From contig CAYVBK010000005.1 of NCBI GenBank assembly GCA_964449465.1, positions 1-64,000 on the forward strand: a stretch of 64,000 bases of DNA, written 5' to 3'. Both the position numbers and the translations under genes were made by a program. The notes below the pieces were generated by a model. The model did no database searches. It was given only the letters and a program-made list of their open reading frames with translations, and was not told where the DNA came from. Numbering within the stretch: position 1 is the first letter of the stretch; the number at the start of each line of letters is the position of its first letter. Below are positions 44,878 to 54,200 of the stretch, one piece after another. This DNA is from CAYRXM01 sp964449465. Its GTDB lineage: Bacteria > Chloroflexota > Anaerolineae > JAFGEY01.

Positions 44878-45611
44878 CCCCGCCCGACCTCCAGGCGGTT
44901 GTTGAGTTGCTGCGGGCCAACGACCGCGCCGCGGCCCGCCGCCTGCTGACACCCATCCTGCGCGAAAATCCGCGTCACATCGAGGCCTGGATGTTGATGG
45001 CCGAGGCTGTTGAGCAAAAGGAACATCAACTCGACTGCCTGATGCGCGTGCTGGCCCTCGACCCGCGCCACCCGCAAGCCCAAGAACGGTTAGCCCGTTT
45101 GACCGCCGCGCCGTCCCCTCCGCCTGGTCAGGTGCAACCGGTCACGCGGGTAATGCCCACAGCCCAACGACAAACTGCGCCGTCCTCACCCCATCCAACT
45201 GCCGCTGCGCACAACCGGGAACAGCGTCAGAGAGGCTATCGCAACATGATGCTGGCTGGCGCGCTGATCTTGAGCGCACTGTGCGGCCTGGCTCTGCTGG
45301 TACCTACCGTCACCATTGTGGCCCCGCGCGGGCGCGCCATCCGCGCCGAACGCCTGCGCCCCACCCCAGAGCCGATCCTCTATCAAGCCACCCTGTGGTG
45401 CCCGCCCTGTGAACAGGCCGGCAGCCTGGTGATTTTGTGGGAAAAGGTCGGCGACGGCGTCTCGCGCGGCGGCAAGGTAGGCGAACTGCCGCACAACACC
45501 CTTGTGGCCGTGCATGCCCAGGTCTGGTCGGATGCCGAAGGGCGATTTTATTTTCAGGTTTCGTCCGGACAGCAAAGAGGTTGGGTGCCAGAGACCTTTG
45601 TGCAAAAATAA
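44874..45611 (+). CDS. Membrane protein with TPR-like N-terminus and SH3-like C-terminus
   Basis: 245 residues. Residues 1-80 form a TPR-like helical pair (VVELLRANDRAAARRLLTPI, then LDCLMRVLALDPRHPQAQERL), followed by a Pro/Thr linker, a membrane helix (~125-147, MMLAGALILSALCGLALL) and an extracytoplasmic C-terminus with a CPPC motif and a bacterial SH3-like pattern (GKVGELPHNTLVAVHAQVW, ending RGWVPETFV). The topology puts the TPR inside and the SH3-like part outside. Translational coupling suggests that it works with the kinase just upstream, perhaps as an accessory sensor. No family name can be given. Confidence 0.72.
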   Translation: MTPPDLQAVVELLRANDRAAARRLLTPILRENPRHIEAWMLMAEAVEQKEHQLDCLMRVLALDPRHPQAQERLARLTAAPSPPPGQVQPVTRVMPTAQRQTAPSSPHPTAAAHNREQRQRGYRNMMLAGALILSALCGLALLVPTVTIVAPRGRAIRAERLRPTPEPILYQATLWCPPCEQAGSLVILWEKVGDGVSRGGKVGELPHNTLVAVHAQVWSDAEGRFYFQVSSGQQRGWVPETFVQK

Positions 45612-45615
45612 GGCC

Positions 45616-46560
45616 CTACCCAGCCAACTCACGCCACCGTCCCTCATCCAACAACTCTTCGATGCTCACGTCCAGATCGCTTTCACGCCGCCCCAAAACG
45701 ACGCTGGCGATCAGCAAGACCCCGCCCAACCACTGCCACGGCGACAGTCGCTCGCCCAGCCACCCAAAAGCCACCAGCAAGGCCACCAGCAACTCGGCCA
45801 GCCCCAGCAACGAAGTCTGCACCCCCCCCAGACTTTGCAATCCGGCAAACATTAACAGCCGCGCCAACACCGTCGGAAAGATGGTCAACCCCAACACGGC
45901 CAGCCAGCCCGAAGACGAGATCGGCGTCCAGGGCGCGCCGTTGGCCAGGCGGGCCGCCACCGTCACCACGGCCATCGTCGAAAGGGTATACAGCGCCACC
46001 GAACGCGAATCCACATCGGCCAGTGTCCACTGCCCCAGCACCAGGTGCCAGGCATACAGTGCGCCAGAACTGAGCAGCAGCATAATCCCCAACCAGTCTA
46101 CTTTTTGGTTGGGCGTGTAGGTGAGCGCAAACACACCCGCCAGAGCCAGAGCCAGGCGCGCCAGCGACATTTTTGAGATGTGATGGCCGGCCGCCACCAA
46201 AAAGACAAACACCCAGATAGGATACAGGGTATAGAGCAACTGAGCCAGCGAAGCGTCAATTCGCCCCAAACCGGCATAGTACAACAGCGAGCCGATGCCG
46301 TTGGCCAGCCCCATGCCGATGCAGCCCATCAGGTTGGGCCAGCTGATCGGGATGGCTTTGCGCCAGAATACGAGATAAAATCCCCATAGCACCGAGGCCG
46401 CCAAAACGGTGCGCAGCATCACCAGCGTAAATGGCGGCACATGCGCCCGATAAGCCAGCTTGCCGAAAATGGGGGCCATACCGAAAAAAAAGGTCGAAGT
46501 CAGCGCCAAAGCAATTCCACGCACCCGCCGCTGCTGAGAAAGCAGTTTGTTGATCGCCAT
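45616..46560 (-). CDS. EamA/DMT-family transporter
   Basis: 314 residues with ten predicted membrane helices in two EamA repeats (GIALALTSTFFFGMAPIFGK at the start of the first, and LAVLGLTIFPTVLARLLMFA in the second). Drug/metabolite transporter superfamily; these often export amino acids or metabolites, and the substrate is unknown. AAAGGGG precedes the ATG at 46560. It lies downstream of the threonine-synthase-like gene on the same strand, 92 bp away with a hairpin in between, so co-transcription is possible. The C-terminus has a short acidic tail (SDLDVSIEELLDEGRW). Confidence 0.88.
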   Translation of the reverse strand: MAINKLLSQQRRVRGIALALTSTFFFGMAPIFGKLAYRAHVPPFTLVMLRTVLAASVLWGFYLVFWRKAIPISWPNLMGCIGMGLANGIGSLLYYAGLGRIDASLAQLLYTLYPIWVFVFLVAAGHHISKMSLARLALALAGVFALTYTPNQKVDWLGIMLLLSSGALYAWHLVLGQWTLADVDSRSVALYTLSTMAVVTVAARLANGAPWTPISSSGWLAVLGLTIFPTVLARLLMFAGLQSLGGVQTSLLGLAELLVALLVAFGWLGERLSPWQWLGGVLLIASVVLGRRESDLDVSIEELLDEGRWRELAG

Positions 46561-46591
46561 ATAGATACCCCTTTCGCCGTCCCATAATCAA

Positions 46592-46626
46592 AACGTCAAA
46601 CGCCAGATGGCCTGACGTTTGACGTT
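46592..46626 (-). terminator. Candidate terminator after the sensory operon
   Basis: On the minus strand, AACGTCAAACG (46626-46616) pairs with CGTTTGACGTT (46602-46592), 13-nt loop, followed by only one or two extra Ts. It could end the long operon or reduce read-through into the DMT gene. Confidence 0.5.
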
Positions 46627-46652
46627 TGACATTCGATATTGAGAGCGCTGGA

Positions 46653-48317
46653 TCACCCCAGAATTTCGTCAATATCCTCCAAAATGTCGGTGCTGAGAAA
46701 AGTGCCTTTTTGCAGCAAACGACGCACATGTCCATCCAGACGCTTGCGCTCGGTCGAGGTCAACTCTTGCGCCGTCACCACAATGACCGGGATGTTGCGC
46801 AGACGTTGATCGGCCTTGAGGGCTTCGATCACGCCAAAACCATCCACTTCGGGCATCATCAGGTCCAGCAGAATCAGGTCGGGTATGGTGCGACGAATCA
46901 CTTCCAATCCCTCGCGCCCGTTATGTGCCTCGTCAATCTGATATTCGCCCTGCGCCTGCAAGACCCGCCGCAGCAGCCGCGCCGCATCCAGGTTGTCCTC
47001 GACGATGCAAATGCGGCGAGTGCGCTTGTCGAGATGCTCCAGTGAGGCCAAAAGCCCCTCTTCGCGAGCCGCCGGCGACTCGCCGGTCTCTTGCGCCAAC
47101 TCCACATTGCGCGCCCAATCGTCACCCAGCAAAAACTTTTCCACCGGAAATGTATGCCCCGAACAGTTGACCACCACCACATCGTCGGGTTGAATCAGCC
47201 CCTTGGCCGCCATCTTGAACAGCCCGGCAAAGGCGATGGCTGCCGCCGGCTCCATCGAAACGCCATCCATTTTCGCCAGCACGTGCATGGCCCGGAAAGC
47301 CTCTTCGTCGGTCACTTTTTCAAAGGCGCCGCCATGCTCCAGCACCACCTGACGCAAATAGGGATAGGCGGCACCGGGCCGACCAGTAGCCACGGTGGCG
47401 ATCACGGTCTGCGGGTTGAGAACCGGCTGCGCTTCAGTCAATCCGGCCTGAAACGAATCTACAAAAGGCGCGCAGCCGGCCGCCTGCACACTAACCATCT
47501 TGGGCAGGCGGTCTACCAGACCCATCTTTTTCATCTCCAGAAAACTCTTCCACAGACCCACCGGCCCCATCGCTCCGCTGACGGCCTGAAAGTACCAATC
47601 GGGAGTGCGCCATTGCGTCTTGCCCGACGGCCCCAGGATGCGCGCCAGTTGCTCGGCCAACTCAAAGCCCAATGTCTTCATAGCTTCGCGCGCCGCAATG
47701 TTCTTCAAGCCGGTATCATAGAAAAGCCCTTTACTACGCGCAAAATCCACCGCCACATCTTTGGTCTGATCGTATGTGCCGGTGACTTTGATCACCTCGG
47801 TGCCATACAAGGCAATCTCGCGCATCTTGTCGGCCGGCACGCTGCTGGGCAAAAACGCCCACAGTTTGATCCCGGCCTGCGTGGAATAGGCCGAATAAGA
47901 AATAGCCACATTGCCCGTCGAGGCCAACACCGCCTCGGTGACGCCGCTCTCACGCAGCGCCGAAATAGCCAGCGAAGCCTGACGATCTTTGAACGACCCG
48001 GTCGGCCCCTGACGCTCGTCTTTGATGTACAGATGGCGCAGCCCCAGCATCATCCCCACATTGTTGGCCCGGTAGAGCGGCGTGCCACCCTCGCCCATCG
48101 TCACTCGAAAAGCCTGGTTGCGCAAAGGCAGCAACTCGTGATAGCGCCACATATCAAACAGCCGCCGCGGCAGTTCGACATCCCACTTCCAACGCGCCTG
48201 ATCATAGGCATAGCTGACCTCGATCCAGTCGTGGCCGCACTTGGGGCACAGACTGACCGCCTTGAGAAATGGTTCTTTCCATCCACACTTGGGACACTCG
48301 AGAAAAATTTCCGACAC
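46653..48317 (-). CDS. Threonine-synthase-like PLP enzyme fused to a receiver domain
   Basis: 554 residues, start GTG 48317 with AGGGGGAA upstream. An N-terminal zinc ribbon has Cys 8, 11, 24 and 27. Residues ~70-405 are a fold-type II PLP enzyme closest to threonine synthase: GEGGTPLYR, the Schiff-base Lys110 in GPTGSFKDR, and the phosphate-binding STGNVA at 133-138. Residues ~433-554 are a receiver domain with all key residues: E440/D441, phosphoacceptor D485 (LILLDLMMP), T515 and K537. Threonine synthase converts O-phosphohomoserine to threonine; the exact reaction here is unproven. The gene starts 17 bp after the stop of the only kinase in the sensory operon, so phosphorylation of the receiver by that kinase is a reasonable inference. 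I see no frame break at the fusion. Confidence 0.9.
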   Translation of the reverse strand: MSEIFLECPKCGWKEPFLKAVSLCPKCGHDWIEVSYAYDQARWKWDVELPRRLFDMWRYHELLPLRNQAFRVTMGEGGTPLYRANNVGMMLGLRHLYIKDERQGPTGSFKDRQASLAISALRESGVTEAVLASTGNVAISYSAYSTQAGIKLWAFLPSSVPADKMREIALYGTEVIKVTGTYDQTKDVAVDFARSKGLFYDTGLKNIAAREAMKTLGFELAEQLARILGPSGKTQWRTPDWYFQAVSGAMGPVGLWKSFLEMKKMGLVDRLPKMVSVQAAGCAPFVDSFQAGLTEAQPVLNPQTVIATVATGRPGAAYPYLRQVVLEHGGAFEKVTDEEAFRAMHVLAKMDGVSMEPAAAIAFAGLFKMAAKGLIQPDDVVVVNCSGHTFPVEKFLLGDDWARNVELAQETGESPAAREEGLLASLEHLDKRTRRICIVEDNLDAARLLRRVLQAQGEYQIDEAHNGREGLEVIRRTIPDLILLDLMMPEVDGFGVIEALKADQRLRNIPVIVVTAQELTSTERKRLDGHVRRLLQKGTFLSTDILEDIDEILG

Positions 48318-48334
48318 ACTTTCCCCCTGCTAGA

Positions 48335-51300
48335 TTATCTGACCAAACGTTTCAACAAATCAATCATTTCACGGACGGGCACTGGCTTGGGCAAAAAAGC
48401 CGATGCCCCCATGCTGATCATCTGCGGCCCAATGTCGGCCGCCGAGCAAACCAAAATGGGTATCTGACGGGTATAGCGCGAAGCTTTGAGATTCTCCAAC
48501 AGCCGACTGCCCTGATCGGCCTCCCACTGTCCTTCCATCAAAATGGCAAACGGGTTGAGATAGCGCACCCAACTGGTGACCTTGTCTGGCTCGTACAGCG
48601 GCACAATCTGATAGCCCACATCCGACAAAAAGCGTTCGTACGCCACCACCTGCTTTTCCTCTCGCTCGACCACCAGTAGCGTGCGCCGCGTCTTGTCCAG
48701 GCGCAGGTTGGTCAGTTCGGGGATTTCCTCAGACATGGGGCCTTCGACCGGTACGTAAAAGGTAAAGACGGAACCCTTACCAGGTTCACTGTCCACCCAA
48801 ATGCGCCCGCCGTGCAATTCGACCATCGTGCGGCTGATGGGCATCCCCAGCCCGGTGCCTTGGGCGGCGCGGGTCGAAGACGAATCTACCTGACGGAAGG
48901 ACTCGAAAACCAGGTCCAGTTTGTCTTTGGGAATTCCCACGCCGGTGTCGCTCACACTGATATAAACCAGGTCTTCCTCGTGCCAGATGCGCAAAGTGAT
49001 CGAGCCTTCTTCGGTAAACTTGGCGGCATTGGACAAGAGGTTGCGCATCACCTGGCGAATCCGGGCGCTGTCGGCGCGAACCAACGGCAGGCCTTCTTCG
49101 TATTCCTGAATCAACTCCAGGCCCTTGTCGCTGATCTGCACCGACTGGGCCGTGACCTCTTTTTTGACCACCTCGATCAGGTCCACATCGTTTTCCAGGA
49201 TCAGTTCCATGCGCCCGGCTTCAATCTTGGACATATCCAAAACATCATTGATCAACAACAGCAGGTTTTGGCCGTTGCTGTAAATGGCTTCCAGGTCGGT
49301 CCGTTGCAGATCGGTCAGCGGGCCGTCAATGCCTTTGAGGATTACTCGCGAAAAGCCAATGATCGAGTTGAGCGGGGTGCGCAGTTCGTGCGACATGGTA
49401 GCCAAAAACTCGGCGCGAAACTTGTCGGTCTCACGCAACTGCTCGGCCACACGCTCCACCTCGATGGCACGCTGCTGAATGGTCTCAAACAAATAGGCGT
49501 TCTCAATGGCCATCGAAATTTGTTCGTTGACCGCCTGAATGACCTCTTGTTCCTCTGTGGTCAGGTCGCGCTCCAGGCCCAATTCTTGCAGGCCCAGCAC
49601 ACCAATCGGTTCGCCGCCGCGGTCGATGGGTGCCAAAAAGGTAGTTTCGGCCTCGCCGTCGCCGGGCTTTTTCCAAAAGAGCGGCGTTTTTTCGGCCAAC
49701 ACCTGCTCCACCTGTTCCGGCACATCGGCCTTTTGAATCCCTGGCTGATTGAACACAAAATCGCGCTGGCGACGTGTGGCCATATAATTGCCCCAGGTCT
49801 CGCGCATCAAGCGTCGCTGCAACACCATCACCTCGGCCAACCGCTCTTGGGCGTCTTGAAAGAGGCGGGCATTTTCCAACGACACCCCCATCTGCGTGGC
49901 CACCGATTCGACCAGAGCGACGGCCTCTGGCGTCCAAACGGCCTGAGACTCGGGATCGCTCACGCCCAAAACGCCCAGGGTATGCCCACCGTACGAGATG
50001 GGCACCACCACACTGGCCTGATCGACCAATGGTCGCCCGGCAGTCTCAACCTGCTCCATCTCTGGAAGCGGGCGATGTTCCAGCGGCCGCACATCACCCA
50101 ACTCCCACCGATAGCCGGCATATTCAAGCTGCGGCGCAAATCGCTGCCACGAATCGCTGACATAGCGTTGTCGCAGTTGCTCCAGGTCGGCCAACGCCCG
50201 GCGCGTTTCTTCGGCCGAGCGAATGTTGAGAATGCCCATCGCCACCTGATCGGCAATCGAGATCAACACGGCCATCACCTGCTCATCCAGCGACCTTTCG
50301 CTCTGCATGTCCAAAACGCCCACCAGGCTACCTCGCGCCAACAGTGGCAAAGCCAGTTCAAAGCAAGCCTGAGGCCCAATATAGTCAACTTGCGAACGGC
50401 CTTGCAAATCCTCCTGCTGTGACTGCCGACGCGCTGCGCATCGGCCGATCGTTGTTTGTTCCTGTACCGACGCGCGATAGCCTGACGCCACCGGAATGGT
50501 CACACTGGCCGCCCGCAGCACCAACCATTTGTCTGTCTCATCCATCAAAAACCAGGCTGCGTGCGCCTCGAATCCTTCTTCCAACAACTGCACAGCGCGT
50601 TCAAGCAGGGCTTCAATGCCGGCGGTAGACATGATCAGACGAGAGATGGCCGCCGCCGCACTCAGATACGCCTCACGCTGCGCCAGTTCGCGGTTGGCCT
50701 GCTCCAACTGTGCATTGAGGCGGTCCTGCGTTTCCAGACTGGCCCGCAACTCGTTTCGACTCTGAACCAATTCCTGGGCACGCCTCTGGGCGCGTTCAAA
50801 GTTTTCCATCGCCCACCGCATAGTCGCAAAGAGCGGACTCGAAGTGACATAGGCCAGCCCGACGCTGACCAACGAAAATATCATCCCGCCCCAAACCAAC
50901 GATGGCAACTCTTGCCCGCGCAGCCAGGGCAGAATGACCGCACAGATGATGTAAATCCCCAACACCGGCCAAGCGCTCCAGGTTGGCAGCAGCATGCCGG
51001 TGCAAGTCACCACAAAGACAAAGGCAAAGGACAGACTGTACCATGTAACCTGGCCAGCCACATTGGTCAGTTGATCGGGCGAGATCACAGCCAGCGGCAG
51101 CGCAAAAGCCAGGCTGTTGACCAAAATAAACAACCAGGCCGCCCCCCCATCACGATGGCGCCGCAACCCATACCAGGCCGCTCCAGCAGCCACAGCCCAT
51201 AGAATGGGCATACTATACCAAAAAGGGTGTGAATCCGGCGTCACCGCTAAAAGGAGCAGATTCAACAACGCCGCGCCCAACATGATTTTCCACAACAGGC

Positions 51301-51367
51301 TCAACAACGAGCGTCTGAAATCTATAAATCGAACTGCCCCCGATTCACCTGTTTGACCGGCAGTCAT
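48335..51367 (-). CDS. Multi-GAF sensor histidine kinase with degenerate receiver
   Basis: 1010 residues from ATG 51367 (GGGAGG 6 nt upstream; upstream in-frame starts lack a ribosome site). Six membrane helices (~18-165), coiled coil (~170-230), GAF (~235-385), two Trp-linker/GAF segments (SDSW near 405 and RETW near 525), then HisKA with His660 (TMSHELRTPLNS). The HATPase has NLLSNAAKFTEEG, DTGVGIP and GTGLGMPIS. The C-terminal receiver-like domain (~890-1008) lacks the acidic pocket (VVEREE) and has Glu945 (LMEGQW) where the phosphoacceptor Asp should be, so it cannot be phosphorylated normally. It is the only kinase among the six sensor genes of this operon. Confidence 0.92.
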   Translation of the reverse strand: MTAGQTGESGAVRFIDFRRSLLSLLWKIMLGAALLNLLLLAVTPDSHPFWYSMPILWAVAAGAAWYGLRRHRDGGAAWLFILVNSLAFALPLAVISPDQLTNVAGQVTWYSLSFAFVFVVTCTGMLLPTWSAWPVLGIYIICAVILPWLRGQELPSLVWGGMIFSLVSVGLAYVTSSPLFATMRWAMENFERAQRRAQELVQSRNELRASLETQDRLNAQLEQANRELAQREAYLSAAAAISRLIMSTAGIEALLERAVQLLEEGFEAHAAWFLMDETDKWLVLRAASVTIPVASGYRASVQEQTTIGRCAARRQSQQEDLQGRSQVDYIGPQACFELALPLLARGSLVGVLDMQSERSLDEQVMAVLISIADQVAMGILNIRSAEETRRALADLEQLRQRYVSDSWQRFAPQLEYAGYRWELGDVRPLEHRPLPEMEQVETAGRPLVDQASVVVPISYGGHTLGVLGVSDPESQAVWTPEAVALVESVATQMGVSLENARLFQDAQERLAEVMVLQRRLMRETWGNYMATRRQRDFVFNQPGIQKADVPEQVEQVLAEKTPLFWKKPGDGEAETTFLAPIDRGGEPIGVLGLQELGLERDLTTEEQEVIQAVNEQISMAIENAYLFETIQQRAIEVERVAEQLRETDKFRAEFLATMSHELRTPLNSIIGFSRVILKGIDGPLTDLQRTDLEAIYSNGQNLLLLINDVLDMSKIEAGRMELILENDVDLIEVVKKEVTAQSVQISDKGLELIQEYEEGLPLVRADSARIRQVMRNLLSNAAKFTEEGSITLRIWHEEDLVYISVSDTGVGIPKDKLDLVFESFRQVDSSSTRAAQGTGLGMPISRTMVELHGGRIWVDSEPGKGSVFTFYVPVEGPMSEEIPELTNLRLDKTRRTLLVVEREEKQVVAYERFLSDVGYQIVPLYEPDKVTSWVRYLNPFAILMEGQWEADQGSRLLENLKASRYTRQIPILVCSAADIGPQMISMGASAFLPKPVPVREMIDLLKRLVR

Positions 51368-51396
51368 CTCGTTCCTCCCATCCATTCCGGCCTGCC

Positions 51397-54177
51397 TCAA
51401 TCCTCTGATGAACGCGGCCGGGTGCTCAACTGAACAAAGGCCTGCGGCACATTCAAGGCGCGAGCCAGGTCGCCGATGGCGCGCTGCATCAACACGTCCA
51501 GGCTGACGGTAGACTGCATGCGCGTGCCGATCTCACGCAGTTGTTGTTCGCGGATGCTGCGCCGCAGCGACTCTTGATACAACCGGGCGCGCTCGAGTGC
51601 AAACGCCAGTTGTTCGGTCACTTCTTGCAGCCAGGCCAGCTCTGCCGAGGTCCATCGCCCAGCCTCGGCCGGCTTGAAGGTATCCAGCACGCCGATCACC
51701 TGATCGCCCTGGCGAATGGGAATGGCCAGCGATTCCACCGGTGCGCCATCCTCTCCCGCCAGACGCCCCGGCATCCGCACCATTTTTCCTTCTCGCAGCG
51801 CCTCTTCTATTTCGGGCCGCTGTATGCCCGACACCTGGTCCACTCCTCCGGCATCGCTGCGAAAAGACAGTTCGACAAATGTGCGCAGCAGTTGGCTCCA
51901 CGCTTCACGGCTGACCTGGCCGTAGGCCTGGCGGGCCGATTCAAGAGCCTGTTGCGTCTGGGCAAACAGTTGGGCATTGTTCCAAGCCGCCGCCACCTGA
52001 TCGGCCACCGTTTGCAGGGCCAAAACCATATCGGCATTGAACGCGTCGGACTGTCTGCTTTGCGACAGCAGCGCGCCCACCACCTGCCCGCCGGCCCGCA
52101 GCGGCACCGCAGCCTCTGAACGGATGCCAGACAGCCCATCCTCTCCAAACAGAGCAGCTATGTCGGTCGCCACACAAGCCTGGTTTTGAGCAATAGCCTC
52201 GCCCACGCTTCCCTGTCCGACCTGAACCTGCCGGCCACGATCCTGATCCTGCCAGCCCTGTTCGCCGGCGGCGGCATGTAACACAGCCTGACCATCACCC
52301 TGATCGCCCCCTGCACTCCGGCCGGTCAGAAACAGCCCCACATAAGACAGGCCAAACCGGTCACGGATCAACTCAACCACCTCACGGATCAACTGCTCTG
52401 TATCCAAAATAGCGGCCACCACTCGCCCCACCTCAGACGAAACGGCCAGGTAATTGGAGCGCTGCTCCAACGCCTGCGTGCGTTCGGCCACGCGGGCTTC
52501 CAACGAGTTGATCGCTTCTCGCAGTTGCCCCGTCATCTGATTGAACGCCTGCGCCACTGCGCCGATCTCGTCATGACGATCCGTGCGGGCCGTGCGCGAC
52601 CAGTCGCCGGCTGCCACCTGCCCGGCCACCTGCGCCAGATCGGCCAGGGGAATGGAAATGCTCTGAATCACATAACGCGAGATGATAAAAGTCAGGACGG
52701 CCGAGACCAAAATCATCAAGCTGTTCCAGACCAGCCGCCCGTAAAAATCGGCAAAGGCCTCGGCACGCCGCTGCTCAACCAACAAAGCCACTTCCAGATC
52801 GGGCAGCCAGCGATAAGCGCCCACCACCGAACTGCCCACATAGTTGGCATATTCGGCCCAACCATCTGTGCGGGTCAAGATAGCTTGCTGAAAACCTTGC
52901 GTGTTCACCACCACCTGGCGATCTAGCAACCCTGTTCCGGTCAAACGCACCTGCCCCAGACCGACCAGGTACACCTCGCCCGTTTTGCCCAGGTTCACAT
53001 CCTGAGTCAAAACCTGATCCAACGCCGCCGCCGGAGCGCAAGCCACCAAAACACCCAACGACTCACCCCGATCATTACGAATGGGCAGCGACGACATGAC
53101 CACCCACTCGTTCAGGCCGGGCAAATACCAGGCCAGGTCGGTATATTCTTGCTCCAACGCAGCCCGGAAAAAAGACTCTTGCGAGTAATTCCAACCCCTC
53201 AATTTGTCATTGCTCGTACCTACCACCTGGCCCGTCCGGCTCAGCACCATCATATTTTGCACCGTCTCCCGGCCGGAAATGTGCCGCTTGAGCACGATTT
53301 CCAACTGAACCTGCACATTGGCCGGAAACACCAGGGTTTCGCCCTTTTGAACGCGGGCATAATAATCCAGCATATAGAGAGCCAATGGCCCCGCGCCACT
53401 GGTATCCCACGCAGCATACAAATCTGCCCGCAGGCCGTCCACCCAGGCCTCAACCTGCACCCCCTTGAACTGCGCCATCAGCGTCAATCGCTCTACCGCC
53501 GCCTGCCGACCGGCCTGCCACCCCTGCACAAAGGTCAAAAAACTGATGCTCAAAATGGGCAAAATGCCCAGCAAAGTAAAAGCCAGCAGCAAACGGGCGC
53601 GAATGGTGCTGCCCCGAAACACCTGCATCAGAGTCAAGGCCATCATCACACCGGCCAGCCCCACGATCAAACCGATCAAGACGTAAACCCAAACCTGGCC
53701 GGTCATGGCAAAGCGCACCCACCATGTTTGCACATTCAAGGCATAAAAAACCCCGGCCTCGGCCAGGCCGATGATCGCCACCCAGGGCAAATAACGGCGC
53801 GGCAAAATGCGCAAGACCAACACGGCCAGCAACACCAGCATACTCAGAGCATACAGCGGGGTCGCTCCCTGCAAAAACGCTTCATTGAGCGGCAGATCCA
53901 CCAGAAACACACCAAAGAGCCAGCAAGTCAAATAGTCGGCCTGCACATGCCGGGACAACACCCAAATGATCAGCATGGCGATACTACCGGTCAGGTTAAC
54001 CCCGGCAACGGCAACCAATTGCCAGGCCGATAATCTCAGCCCCAACACCAGATACACGACAGCCAGCAACAGCGAAGCCAGGCCAAATATGATCCCGGCA
54101 TATCGGAGATACTTGCTCGTATCTTGTTCTGAATCAACCTGAACGGATGGAGAATTTTCCAAACCTGGTTTTGTCAT
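51397..54177 (-). CDS. Receptor-like protein: 7TM-like region, Cache, HAMP, two GAF, no output domain
   Basis: 926 residues. Six hydrophobic segments (~25-185), another helix (~195-215), an extracellular Cache-like sensor (~220-490, with GKTGEVYLVG and EWVVMSSLPIRND), helix (~495-520), HAMP (~520-575, SIPLADLAQVAGQVAAGDWS and DEIGAVAQAFNQMTG), coiled coil, GAF (~600-760), Trp linker SREAWSQLL (~780) and a second GAF (~800-880). It ends in the tail REIGTRMQSTVSLDVLMQRA then ALNVPQAFVQL. There is no HisKA, HATPase, GGDEF, methyl-accepting or HTH domain. AGGA precedes ATG 54177. It lies 23 bp after the previous gene and 29 bp before the kinase start. Confidence 0.88.
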   Translation of the reverse strand: MTKPGLENSPSVQVDSEQDTSKYLRYAGIIFGLASLLLAVVYLVLGLRLSAWQLVAVAGVNLTGSIAMLIIWVLSRHVQADYLTCWLFGVFLVDLPLNEAFLQGATPLYALSMLVLLAVLVLRILPRRYLPWVAIIGLAEAGVFYALNVQTWWVRFAMTGQVWVYVLIGLIVGLAGVMMALTLMQVFRGSTIRARLLLAFTLLGILPILSISFLTFVQGWQAGRQAAVERLTLMAQFKGVQVEAWVDGLRADLYAAWDTSGAGPLALYMLDYYARVQKGETLVFPANVQVQLEIVLKRHISGRETVQNMMVLSRTGQVVGTSNDKLRGWNYSQESFFRAALEQEYTDLAWYLPGLNEWVVMSSLPIRNDRGESLGVLVACAPAAALDQVLTQDVNLGKTGEVYLVGLGQVRLTGTGLLDRQVVVNTQGFQQAILTRTDGWAEYANYVGSSVVGAYRWLPDLEVALLVEQRRAEAFADFYGRLVWNSLMILVSAVLTFIISRYVIQSISIPLADLAQVAGQVAAGDWSRTARTDRHDEIGAVAQAFNQMTGQLREAINSLEARVAERTQALEQRSNYLAVSSEVGRVVAAILDTEQLIREVVELIRDRFGLSYVGLFLTGRSAGGDQGDGQAVLHAAAGEQGWQDQDRGRQVQVGQGSVGEAIAQNQACVATDIAALFGEDGLSGIRSEAAVPLRAGGQVVGALLSQSRQSDAFNADMVLALQTVADQVAAAWNNAQLFAQTQQALESARQAYGQVSREAWSQLLRTFVELSFRSDAGGVDQVSGIQRPEIEEALREGKMVRMPGRLAGEDGAPVESLAIPIRQGDQVIGVLDTFKPAEAGRWTSAELAWLQEVTEQLAFALERARLYQESLRRSIREQQLREIGTRMQSTVSLDVLMQRAIGDLARALNVPQAFVQLSTRPRSSED

Positions 54178-54200
54178 CTTGTCCTGCCAATCTGCCTGAA

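Noticed and set aside
47091..50422. Long plus-strand frames opposite the threonine-synthase-like enzyme and the multi-GAF kinase
   Set aside because: Same reasoning: the minus-strand proteins have clear domains and catalytic residues, the plus-strand frames have none.
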